Shown here piece after piece: positions 11,976-23,259 of a stretch of DNA of 64,000 bases. Position numbers and translations under genes: made by a program. The notes beneath the pieces were generated by a model. It ran no database searches, was not told the DNA's origin, and saw only the letters and a program-made list of their open reading frames with translations. Source of the stretch: Hymenoscyphus infarciens (Eukaryota; Ascomycota; Leotiomycetes; Helotiales; Helotiaceae); contig LLCB01000123.1 in the NCBI GenBank assembly GCA_001414345.1, positions 62,001 to 126,000 of the forward strand. The letters are read 5' to 3'. The first letter of the stretch is position 1, and every line of letters starts with the position of its first letter.

Positions 11976-12691
11976 TTCGAATTGTTGATTGAGGGGTGTT
12001 TGAGTGTCCGAGACGGTGGCTACTTAAATCTGACGTTGGATCAACAGTTGGAACCTGGTGAATGTTAGTTGTGGAAAGGGTAGAGTTAATTTGACATAAA
12101 TTAAGCGGGACTCTGTCCAAGTTGAGAGATCTCCGTATAGCTCACCGCGCAAGTGGCGATCCTTGAATTTGGCAGAGAAAGGCGCCTAGTTCAAGGGGCA
12201 AAAGGACTTCAGTATCATACTTGTTTCCCCGCTCACAGTAACAGTAGTTGCATCTGTGGTCCCCCATCAGGCTTACACCTGTGAGACCCAAGTAGTAGCA
12301 CAAAAGCGGAAAATTCCCGCCAGAGATTAAAATGCAAGGGAGTATGCTTACCCCCGTACATTCGTAAAGAGTGTCCAATACAGGGGGTGCTAAATCCTGA
12401 CAAGCTTTGAAAGATCTGCATTGAATCTCTTACTCACCTCATAGGATTCTCACATCAGCAACCAAATATGTGGCACAAACGAAATGCCGAGAAATCCAAT
12501 GGCCGATGAGGTTTCGTGATACTCCAAAAGCCCTCGAAAACGAACGAACTGCAACGAGTGGATTGAAGAGGAGGCGCACAACGCATTTTAGATGTTTCCC
12601 TGTCCTTCGTATCACCTAAGAATTTACTCTGTAGAACAACACTCGGCGTATCATAAGTGGATTGCCGTACTCGCTTTCTCGATATAGAAGC
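11976..12691. other. Intergenic stretch
   Basis: It holds the promoter side of the adenylation-enzyme gene and the 3' flank of the large STAND-type gene. No convincing reading frame or structured element was seen. Confidence 0.4.
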
Positions 12692-15600
12692 TCAAACAGC
12701 AATCACATCACTCTTCCCCTCTTCCTCGCCAACTCGTTCCCAACTCCCATCGCTCCCTTCTTCGCCACTCATCTCACTCTCACTATCCTCTTTAACATCA
12801 ACCACAACCTTGAACCCTCTGCACAAATCATCTGCCGCCCTAATCTCACCTAACAAAGTCTCACACTTCCATTCAAGCTGTTTCTCAAGTCCCAATTTAT
12901 GCACCTCGTTGAATACGGCCTCGTCCATTCCTCCATTTGTTTTGGTTTCAGTGAGCTGTGCTCTTCGTAACTCAAATGCCGACGAGAAGTAGAACAACAT
13001 CGTGAGGCAGAGCTGGTAGAGTGAAGATTTGTACTCGGATTTCAATGTCATTGTTGGAGAGTTTCGATAGAGGTTTTCCATGACGGCGTATCGGGCGATG
13101 AGTCCTGTTATTTCTAGTAGTTGGGCGTATGTGTTCTTGAGAATAGAAATGGGATTTTCGTTTTCGGGGCTGAGGAGGTCCTCGTGATTCTAAATCATTG
13201 ATGTCAGAAAGGTCTAGCTCATGAATGAGGGAAACCAGGGTTACCGTACAGACAAAAGTTTCCAAACACAAGACCAACCAACAAGAGCAAGCTCAAACCC
13301 AAGCTGCTGATCTACCATCTTAAGTATTGCAATGATGCTGTCTCGTGTGGTAAGGACCTCGGCAAATTTAGGGTCGTAATTGAGAATTGTTGGCATATCG
13401 TGGACCAATTTGGATAACTCCTTTGCAATTCGGGAATTCGGGAGGGTCTCGATGCCCAAATTCTCCATCTCGATGCTGAGTATGATGTATCCCATTGCCT
13501 TTGAGCTACACATATTTTCATATGCAGTAGACCAGAGGTCTGCGTTTTCATCAGTTTGTAATCCTGATTTCGAGACCAAACTCTCTCGCTGCTGAAGGAA
13601 CGACTCATTCAAGTCTTCGTGGCTAGGAGACGCAACAGAACCTGCTTTCCCTCCTCTCCTTCCACTAAAACCGCCTCTCCCACCACGACCACGTCGTTTG
13701 AGAGACTCTCCATTCCTACTATTGGGGGTTTCCTCTTGAATTTGTACTTGCGGTAGATCCCCAAGCGGATAAAAGAGTGCTGGAGGGGGTTCCTCCGGCT
13801 TCTTGATTGAGCTTGGGGTTTTCTTTCGCTCCTTTCCATCGTTGTTCTCATTCTGTCTGGTATTTACGCTCTTCCTTTTTTGTGTGGTAGGACTCGGAGA
13901 TTTCGAGGATTCTGAGTTCCCCATTGCGTGAACATGTCCCACTTCTTTCTCTCCGGCCTCAACAACACTGGACAATTCATAACCAACACCGGAGTAAGGG
14001 CGAATTTCGGAAGGAGGCAGCGGTTGGGCACTGTCATAGAAGTCACTATTAATTTCGTACGCAACGTCGGTATCGCTTGCTCCATGTAGTGGATAGGACA
14101 ACATAAACTTGGTGACCGCGCCAGGTTCACAACCCTGAGTCTGGGAGTCGCAGTCCACCAGCTCGTTATTATCTCGATCTTCAAACATCGTTACTTCCAA
14201 GTTGAACGGGGTGGGTTTGCTTTGTTCTGGATTCATCATGTCCACCTGAGATACAGGAAGAGTATGCTCAAAATACCCGTTGTTGTCTTCCATCTCTATG
14301 CCCTCTCCTGGCGAATGGTGATCTCCAGATTTGTCTTTTCCAGAAATACCACTTTGAGCTGTAACTCCAATATCACTACCTGCGATAGGGGCGGTTGAAT
14401 GTGCTATGTCTGCTTCTTCTTGAATGGGATCCTGGTTAGGCCCTCGGCCAGGCCGTCGTCTCTTTTCAGACCCAGACCCCCGATAGGCCTCACCTACAAC
14501 AACTGCAGCGGCAACAATAGCACAGGTTTCAACAGGCGCTGTAGAGTGGCTGGCATGTTCGTAGGCAGCTTCGGAATCATTGAGGCTATGGTCGCTAACT
14601 CGTGTTGGTTGGGGTTCATCCGTATTTGATGTGTGTCTCCTGGCTTTGTTCCGCTTCTTTTGCTCTTTCTTACTAAGCTTGGACAGAAACTCTTCGCCCT
14701 CCATGCTGTCACCCACAGAGTGCCAGTCGTGAGGCGTGGCTTCTGCCCCCGCTAACACAAAGCCAGACTTCGAGATTTCAGAAGTTGACGGCGTATGGTC
14801 TAGGTCCGTAACTGTTTCTGCGAACGGTCCTCCATATTTGTTAGAGCGTGGTGGAGAATCTCGTCTACGGAAGGAAGGGTCATCAATCGCACTATTAGGA
14901 TCGAAACCATTGTCTTTCAACCCGGCTGCAATATATGCTGCAAAATCGACATCATCATCATCAAAGCTACCTGGTAAGCGTAGTTGTTGGGTTTTGAGTT
15001 CGGGGCCTGGCAATGTTGGATTCTCTGGTTCAACAATTATACCACAGCACTCGTATGAACTCTGACGTCCTTCGGTCGACGGGGAAAGGAGTTCTGGCTT
15101 CGGCGTCTCAGCCTGTGCGGTTACCGGGGGTTCATAATTCGTTTCGAAACGTTTAAATGTATAGCCTATGAAAGGGAGGCTCATTTCTGGACCCTCCCTC
15201 ATAGATTCATTTGCATTTGGTGTTCGTGGTTTTTGGGTGTAAATGTTATAATCGGGGCATGATGGAGTGATGTTCGGTTGACTGGAATTACAATACGCCA
15301 CTTCATATAACACACCGACGGTTTCTCCTCGACACTTTTCACACACCCGCCATAAAGCTTCGAATCCACCTGCGTTCAACACTTCGTGCTCAGCTGAGAG
15401 CATGTGAAGCGAGGTAACTACAGCTCGCATCATATGGATGGAAATGTCGTGGAGTTTTACTGAATCTGGAGTTGTAAGCATAGCCCAAAACAACAGCAAA
15501 TAAAAAAGTGGACTGTACACATACTGGTATCTTTCCATTTCTTGACATACTGGATGCCAAATTTCTTGCAATAGCCTAAATGGGTATCCTGGACCTGTTT

Positions 15601-16686
15601 CTGTCCATCAATTAGCGTTACCTTCAATTGCAGAGCGGCTGGATAGCAGGCATCTCTATCTGGAATCCGTCGCTCGATGAGATTGTCAAGAGTATCGAGA
15701 GCAGTCCGAAAGGCATGCAGTACGCTTTTCACGGCTTTCACTTCATGGGCCAAATCGAGCAGTTCTTTCTGTACGGAAACCGCACTTTTGAAGCTTTCTG
15801 TCGAAGAAACGGACTTGAGGCTTCGAAATTCGGATTCATCAGCCTTCTCGTGATTTGTCGGGTTCAATTGGGCAAATAATGGACCGGTGATTGATTTGCA
15901 GACCAATTTGGCAGCTGTATAAGAAGGTTCGTGGCTCCCAGAAAGCGCAATCAACGAGTGGGTATCATTTAAAGGAGCAAAGGATTTGAGCCGATGGGGT
16001 TCATCGATTACTTGTGCTTGAAGTGAATTTTCGTCATTGAGAGTCAAGTCGGATTCGGAAGAGTATTTGGGCAAGAAAGTACAAGATTCAACTGCGTTTT
16101 GAGCAGCCTTCAAATGTCTGATAGTCTCTGAATCAAGTTCTTTCTCGGGCGACCTCTGAATTTTGCTGGAGCTAGAAATATTTCTAGCAACTCGTTAGCC
16201 TGGTTGTTCATCAAGTCTGAATCGATTTCGAGAAGCCTACAATAGTGAAAGTTGCAAGTCTACCTGTAGACTCATTAAAACCGTAGCAAGATTCCCTTTC
16301 ATATCCCGTAGTCTCTTCATCAATTTCCGTATCTGTCCCTCCTTATATACGAATTTCATCCGTATCTTCCACGTATTCTTTCCATTGCCACCCAATTTGA
16401 CCAAAATCTTATCGATTTTCTCGTACAAATCGGCACAATCTTTGATGATCTTGGCCGTCAAAAGGTACACATCATCGGAATACCATGATTTTGAATCCTC
16501 CAGCAATCGTGAGAGAAGGTTCAATGATTGGGCGAATGTTTTGAGATCATCGGCAAGAGCTTCAATGTCCTCCGACGCTGATTGTACCGCCGACCCGAGA
16601 GTGTAGAGGGCTTTTGATAACGACAGAGCGGTTTGGGCGAGTGTAATGATACTGGCCACCGCACCCACTGCCGTTATGGGGTCCAT
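12692..16686 (-). CDS. Large protein with fungal STAND-type N-terminal domain
   Basis: My model has four exons: 16686-16264, 16155-15525, 15465-13250 and 13189-12692, giving 1255 residues. All junctions keep the frame; introns are 108, 59 and 60 bp. The N-terminus (MDPITAVGAVASIITLAQTA, then SEDIEALADDLKTFAQSLNLL) is the helical domain found at the front of fungal STAND/NLR-type and related proteins. The middle is long, low in complexity and acidic, with an Arg/Gly patch (KRRGRGGRGGFSGRRGGK). The last exon has a helical segment (SILKNTYAQLLEITGLI) and an acidic tail. No NACHT, NB-ARC or ankyrin block was seen, so this is not a complete NLR receptor. The first intron contains conserved-looking coding sequence in another frame (see findings), so the N-terminal structure is uncertain. 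Confidence 0.65.
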
Positions 16687-17550
16687 TGGTGAGAAGAGAG
16701 AGCGGCATTCGATAGAACACGATCATTCAACATCACGAGAGGGGGAGTTGGAGTTTGACGCCTGTTACATGCAGGTGCAAGGATTGTAAGCGCCCCGCCT
16801 GGTTCGACGATATCGTCAGGTGATATAAGCTTTTGTCATTTTGTAAGCTGTGTTAACCAAATACAGATTAATTACAAGACTTTGGGATAGTCAGGATGGA
16901 CTGGGTTGAAGGGTTGGGGGTAGAAAAAGGGGGGAAGGTTTCATCACGTGTGAATCTCTTTTGCCAGGAGTTTCCTTGAAGGCGGTGAAAACTGGCAGAA
17001 TAAAACCCTACCTTCTGCCCAATCCAGAGATCGCCTGCAAAGACGACTTCAAACTTTGGCGGTGTAGTGGCACACAATGAGATTTCGAACTTAGTCCTGG
17101 TCAGGTGCATTTCCTCTCCTCATCTCAATCTGGCCAACTCTTTCTCTTCACTTCAACAGCTTTCTTTTCAATCTCTAGAAGGCATGCCGCATTCACACCT
17201 GGGCACACCAAAAAACTCGGTGCTGCCGACTCCCTTTCGGCAGAATGCCATCTTCGTAATATCAACACTGTCACTGGCCGCCGCACGAAACCCCCAAGTT
17301 GGGATGGCAATCAATAACACCTGATTCAAATGTTCAAAATACCCCTGAAACCACCGGAAAAATCGCCAATGTGGTAAGCTTTGTGTCTTTGCCGCAGACA
17401 AGCCTCAACACCTCGTATTCGAGCCTCTTGCGAGTATGCTGTGCGAAAGGCATTTTCTTAGTTTGATTTAGAATCAGCGCCCATTTCCTTTTTTATTTCT
17501 GCTGCTTTGTCACTCGTTGTTGCGCCCTCTTCATATTCAATCGCTTCATC
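16687..17550. other. Divergent promoter region between STAND-type gene and peroxidase
   Basis: The two flanking genes are transcribed away from each other, so both promoters should be here. Positions 17470-17550 are pyrimidine-rich just before the peroxidase ATG, as is common upstream of fungal starts. Short frames in this stretch show no domain. Confidence 0.45.
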
Positions 17551-19771
17551 ATGATGTTGCTTCCTATTTTCATCGCACTGCTTTTGCAATTTGGATTTAC
17601 GGCCGCCGTGATTGTCGACAAATATGGCATCTCTTTACAAGATAAAATGGAGCGAATGGAGAGGATGCTCCTAGCAGGCACCAATGTTGAGGTTTCTGTC
17701 AACCCATGCTCTTTCTTTCGCACCGGAAATCCGAACAGTGGGGAGCAAACTGCAGCTGAATGGGTGAGAATTGTTTTTCACGATGCAATTACTGCGGATT
17801 TGGCTGCTGGATCAGGGTCAGTGTTCGCGATATTGAAATTGGAAACGTAGTGGCTGATAAAAACAGTGGCCTGGATGCTTCGATTGGGTTTGAATCCAAC
17901 CGAGACGAGAATGTTGGGCTTCATTTTATTAATGATACTATTGGCATTGTGAGTTTTATTGTGCAATGGAAAACGGAAAGTGCTAATTGTTGTAGTTTGC
18001 GACAGTAAGAAATGTTTCAAGGAGTATTTTGAAGTTTTCTCATCCATGTTTAGGGGTTCAGTGTTTACACATCGATGGCTGATGTCATTGCACTGGTATT
18101 AATTAAACATCTGTTTTTGTGTTTCCATCACTAATTTGGTTCAAAGGGACTCACCACAACACTCATTTCGTGTGATCCAATTCCACGCATCCTCAAAATC
18201 CGTGTTGGACGTGAAGATGCAATTGTCGCCGGACCAACCGGTGTTCCAAAACCTACCGATGATTTGGCTACGACCCTCGCTGCATTTGCCAAAGCGGGGT
18301 TTTCCCAAGAAGAGGCAATTGGCTCTGTGTAAGTATCTGGTTCTGCAAACGTATGTTTAGACTAATTTGATTTCCAGTGCATGTGGCCATTCTTTAGGTG
18401 CAGTTCACCACGCCAATTTCCCCGATATAGTAGATGCTTCTGCAGTAACATCTACCAAGTAAGCCTCCTCCTCATTCCAAATGTTCTCTCCTAACACAAC
18501 CCGGTCTTGACGGCGGCTCAAACTTCGACAGCACAACCGCAGTCTTCGACAACACGAACGTCCTCGAATACCTCAACGGAACCGGAAAGGGCGGCGGTCC
18601 CCTGGTAATAGGATTCAACAAAACCACCAATTCCGATCTCCGACTCTTTGAATCTGACAACAACGCTACTGTGGAAGCATTGACTGATTCCCAGAAATTT
18701 CAAGATACTTGTTATACTCTTTTTGAGAAAATGCTTGATACTGTTCCAAGTACCGTCACACTATCTGATGCTATTGTTCCTAGAGCTTGGATTTTGCAGG
18801 AGGGTTATTTGGATATTTCGACTTCGGGAACCTTGTTTTTTGTCGGGAGCTTTACTTTTCACTCGCTTGCAGGTGTTGTTCCAAGCTCAGCGGTTTATAC
18901 GTATACAACTGATGGAGGTGTGAGTACTGGAACTCTATCACAGGATGGTCGTATCGAACGTAGTTTCGTTGTCTTGCCCTAGTCGAGGCTCAAAAGAAAG
19001 GTAGATTCAATATGATCAATGTGTGGTATGTAAAACGTCTGCTAAAGAGAAGAGGAGAGTGCGGGGCACTTTCGTAACTATATACAGGTCTGCCAGGTCA
19101 CGTGTGCACCCCACAACAAACTCTGAGTACTGGAGTTGGAGGTATGTCTTATTTTGAGAACCTTCATAGTCTCAATTTTGTGATTTGAAGCAATGCTAAC
19201 TGTATCATCAGCATCGTCTTTGAAGCATGGATACGGAACAGTCACGAAATTTCAATTCAATGATACAATTTCCAATACCGCCGTCACGAGGCTGAGTCTC
19301 GCTGATGGTACATACACAACCTCTATCAACTTAAACCTGTTTATCATACGAGGACAAACATTCCTGGGAGGTTCAATAGCTGGGGGACTAATGTACATCG
19401 TTCGCGCAGCAGTACGTACCGACTCTCTCCTCCCACCACTGCCTCCTATTTCCTATCATTCATCTATCACTCCTAACAACAATCAGTTCCTAACCACCTG
19501 CCTCACCCACTCCACCGTCCCAACAACAACAATCTACCTCCCCATCCCTCAAAAAGGGACACTCTCCCCGACTATCACGACACGAACAGCAAATATGACT
19601 GTCCTGGCTACAGCAGGGAATTATACCATATTCCAGGGTGTTCTTAGTATGGGAACTGTTACTGCTCCTGGGGATAAATTTATTGATGTTAAACTTGGGG
19701 AGGAGACGAGTCGGAAACTTCCGGGAAGCAACTTTGGGAGTTGCACGAAGGCTGACCTTCTGACTTGTTAG
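17551..19771 (+). pseudogene. Secreted class-II-like heme peroxidase, disrupted
   Basis: The protein pieces give a full fungal heme peroxidase of the plant-peroxidase superfamily. There is a signal peptide (MMLLPIFIALLLQF), the distal site WVRIVFHDAIT, the proximal heme histidine ACGHSLGAVHH, and a C-terminal beta-rich region. Coding blocks: 17551-17816, 17867-17948, 17996-18004, 18054-18095, 18147-18328, 18378-18458, about 18500-18931, 19125-19141, 19212-19411 and 19487-19771. Two lesions stand out. The intron starting at 18459 has a good GTAAGC donor and a CTAAC branch (18491-18495), but no AG before the frame resumes at PGLDGGSNF; the next AG is at 18530. A 183 bp insertion at 18937-19119 brings a stop at 18980. 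It is most likely a pseudogene of a lignin- or aromatic-oxidising type enzyme, unless the inserted stretch is spliced out and a cryptic acceptor is used. Confidence 0.8.
18937..19119. mobile_element. 183 bp insertion in the peroxidase gene with 5 bp target duplication
   Basis: The sequence ACTCT occurs directly on both sides (18932-18936 and 19120-19124). Removing the insert plus one copy restores one continuous peroxidase frame. About 100 bp of the insert (19020-19117) closely resembles 53247-53330, including GAAGAGGAGAGTGCG, ATATACAGGTC, GTCACGTGT and a terminal CAACAAA. The ends do not form inverted repeats and the first base is not TG, so I cannot call it a canonical LTR. It could be a solo LTR of a divergent family or a short non-autonomous element. 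Confidence 0.7.
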
Positions 19772-20938
19772 GGGGGCAGAAATGGAGTTGAGCTTCTTGT
19801 GGGGGCGGGGGCGCGACGGGTGTGTAAAGGTGTGGGTGGGGTCCAGCCTCAATATATTCCGGGTGTTCAGCCCCATAAGCCTCATTCTTGCCGCCTCATT
19901 TTGTTCGGCCCTTTCCGTGCTGATGTACTAATTAGATTGTGTCAGAATCAGGGGAACTATCCGTTATCTTACTTGATAATTTCCAATATAGTTTGTTGAA
20001 TTCGCTGATGGGTAGCATTGGCAGTTTCAATTCAAGACACCCGCGGCTAACCAAGTTTGATCATGACTCTATTTCACGATGTTGGGTTTCAACAGGCTTA
20101 CTATACGACCTAAAACTACCGCCGCGGCATGCATGCCCAGATTGCAGCAAAAGGAAATATCATATTCCGTCTACCAATGTCACAGCCTTATTCCCAAATG
20201 TAGCTGTATATAGGAACGCTTTCCCTATTTTGCGAGAGAAGGCTGAGGTTATTTCTTTCTTGTACAAATTATCTTTCTTCGGCATTTTTCATCAGCATTC
20301 TCCACTAGCTAGTCTACAACTCTCCTCGTCCTGCAAAAACAATGGGTGACAGTGGACCCCCACCGCAGGTCGTCTCAACTGCAGCTGTTACATTTTACGC
20401 TTTCTCTCGCTCCCTACCCTCTCTTCCGTCTCTTCCTCTTCTCTTTCTTTAAAGTAGATAGATTCTTAAGTTACTTCAAAGGTAAGGAATTTAAGAGCTT
20501 ACTTATAGACGCGTATATAGGTGCGAGCGCGCGAAGTAGTAAACTTTACCTAAAACGTCTAATTTCATTGCTTATTCTTTTAAAAGAAGTAGTTTTATAG
20601 AAGTAGAGGAATAGCGAAAGAAAGAACAGAGTAATTAGGTGATCGTGTAATGTGAGGCTATTCCGAGAGCACTGACTATTCCTTAAAAGAGAACACGTAA
20701 TAGCTATTCCTATTTATCGGCCCCTATAGCCCTTTAAAACACTTAAAATAATAAAGCCAGCGCCCATAGTCTCTACTCTGCTTTCTTAAATTCCACTTTT
20801 TAATCCTAACTAGCTTACTTATAGGGATAAAAACCCTTATTAGAGTATACTAGACACACCGAGGGAGTGTTCTAGATACTCATCTTGCTTTCGTAGGGTT
20901 AGGCGACTCCTCAAGTATCACATGTGCAAAGCTAACCA
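19772..20938. other. Intergenic stretch with AT-rich repeat-like patch
   Basis: The patch at about 20450-20880 is AT-rich, full of TA steps and unlike its surroundings, so it may be a RIP-damaged repeat fragment. At 20843-20881 two 15-base arms (GAGTATACTAGACAC and the near-complement GTGTTCTAGATACTC) can form a hairpin with a short loop. No gene was seen. Confidence 0.4.
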
Positions 20939-22232
20939 TTGAAAAACACAGAAGCGGCTCGCGGTTTTGTAGATAATCTTCTCTACCCGGCCCAATCCAC
21001 TCGTGGTCGCCTCGGTAATTATCGGATCTCAACCCTGTACCGCACAGTTTGTCTAGTCTTGGGATGCAGCTGTTTACTAGCAACAAATTTATGCTTGAGC
21101 AAGGGAGGGGGGGGGGCAATTTACCGACCATTCTCCTATAAAACCCGATTCACACATGGACTCGCGACTACTTTTCAAACGCGTACAGTCTTCAGCGTAC
21201 TGCCAGCATTGGTCTTTTCAACAGTCAATTTGAGTTTTTTATCAACAGATGTATATCACCGTTCCATGTAACCCATCGGGGGTATGGATAAGAAAGGTGG
21301 CGCTGATGAAAGCCTGCCCGTTGATTATATCTCCCCAGATCCGTTCAGCTCTCTGTGGCAAGCGATGCGAAATCGACACTTTCGTATTGTATGGAACTTG
21401 AAGCTGTCTCTTGTTTGCACAACAGTTCCTGTCGTCACTGGTCGATTACTTATCAAAATGATGGAAACTAATTTACACTCACGCTATCTCGTTGGAATTT
21501 CTGGGCTTCATTCGCGATTCTCTGCATATACTGTTTTTCGATCGTTTATCTCATACCTCCTATGAACGCTAGAGCTCCTCGGCCAGTCTTTAATCTTGTG
21601 GACGTAGTACCATACTGTTACGATAGCAGTGTCATTCGATCTCGTGAGCTTTTCGTTAACGCAAAAGAAACAAACGAGAAAGCTTTCTACGAAAAGGTCA
21701 GATCGGCTAGTTTGGGATGTATCTAGGAGTCTTCAGTGGTCAACGACATTTGGGATTTGATGAGACCGAGAGACGAGATTCTAGGGGTAGAATTTTCATG
21801 CCAGTTGATCACATCTGCCATACTTTGAACGAGCGAGAAAAAGGCCCAAAGATTGATCGGGAGCGTCGAAACTTCTATCCTGGTGATGAAGAGGCTGCCC
21901 CTGAAGGCGGGCAATCATTCGCTAGTTCTCGGAATAGTGACACTAGTAATCAAGAGACGCGTTCCTTGGAACATCCACCTCTTTATCAGGCCGACGAAGT
22001 TCCGGACAACAGTGATGTCTACAACGAAGATGAACAGGTTGACTTTGGAGTGCGAAGAGCCGATACGGAGATGAAGATTGGACTTGTTTTGCCACCAAAT
22101 GAGCATACCTCATCTGCGTTAAGAGTCAAGACCTTCGTCGTATTTGTCCCGAAGGACAACTCAATGAATGGGGAAAGCAAATGTTGTATTTCTATAGAAA
22201 GAGGAATACGTCATGTTTCACATAGAATTTAA
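20939..22232 (+). pseudogene. DUF3433-type membrane protein relic
   Basis: The segment around 21280-21450 reads GGADESLPVDYISPDPF, then LWQAMRNRHFRIVWNLKLSL. This is the pattern of fungal DUF3433 membrane proteins, where a conserved ESL..DY motif is followed by an aromatic-rich membrane segment. The preceding frame (FSVLPALVFSTVNLSFLSTD) fits the transmembrane helix before that motif but is closed by a stop at 21269. Downstream another frame gives RPVFNLVDVVPYCYD before a stop at 21724, and a last frame (21717-22232, 171 residues, acidic) has no recognisable domain. Full-length members have over 1000 residues, so only a fragment remains, with several stops and frame changes. Confidence 0.5.
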
Positions 22233-23259
22233 CTTTTATTTTCCTTTACTTCTCTAATAATCATACTTAGGTGCGAAAGCAAACGCATAGTGATTAAAGG
22301 GCTTTAGTACTCATTTGCTCCAGAGTATAGTATGAAGTATTCTTTTGAAGGAATAATGAGTTGGGAGGTATAGCGTAAGTTGAGGTTTGAGCCAATAGAG
22401 TATCCATTCTAGTTGATTTCAAGTTTTTCCCTGCAAACAGCCCTTACACTTCCAAGTAAATAATTAATTACTCAACGACCAACGGTCGGAAAAACGCCAA
22501 TTCTGGATGGATATAAAAAGGTATACTCCAATATCCATATTTACGATGGAAGTTAGTTTAAAATATATATTATGAAGTCTATAGTCAAAGTCGGTAAGTC
22601 GCCAGCTCACTTACAAGTCACCAAGCGCAAAAGCAGTAATTCTAAGACATCTTGATTATATAGCTCTATTGTACCTTGGTTCCCTCTTCTTGCTCCGTGA
22701 TACGCTTATAAGGATCCCATCCCAGGGGCTAATAGTTTAAATCTCCTCGCTAAGCTCTCCGAAACCCATCTTACTCAGTCTTACTGAAATGTCACTCTCT
22801 AATACGCTCTTAGAATCCCTACTTCCTTCTCTTTCCTACACTGCCTCGGGTATCTTGAGTTTTTCCGCCTCATCACAGAAGTGGAGAGGGACTAAGGGGT
22901 TGAAAAGTAGGAAACGTAGCAAAAGGGGGGATGTTTTAGCGAGTACGGTCAGGGGTTCGGAGACTTGGTTTTTCTTAGTACAGACATTGTGAGTCCATCT
23001 TGTGCGAATGAGTGATATCTGCAATTAGATCGAGTCATGATTGAATGCTATGCGTATTGGAAAAAGTGTGATCATGCAACGATGTACTAAGTCACAGATG
23101 AAAGGGGGCGAAGAAAGATATGTCAACATATTGTATGCTAAATTTCATGCGGGGTATTTCCAATTTCTAATGTTCCAATTTCCCAATCTCAATATCCAAT
23201 ATCCAATTTCCCGAGGTCTTCTCACAATCTTCCAATCTCAACATGTCAAAGCACCAAAG
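22233..23259. other. Intergenic stretch
   Basis: AT-rich sequence without a credible gene, leading to the 3' end of the AT-hook gene. A short frame at 22789-22992 (MSLSNTLLESLLPSL...) has no supporting splice or domain signal. Confidence 0.4.

Noticed and set aside
12657..12992. Plus-strand Ser-rich frame
   Set aside because: Antisense of the last exon of the STAND-type gene, which has splice support.
13241..15571. Independent 776-codon gene starting at 15571
   Set aside because: Its first 35 codons overlap the preceding exon in another frame and a good intron (15524-15466) joins the frame to that exon; it is an internal exon of the STAND-type gene.
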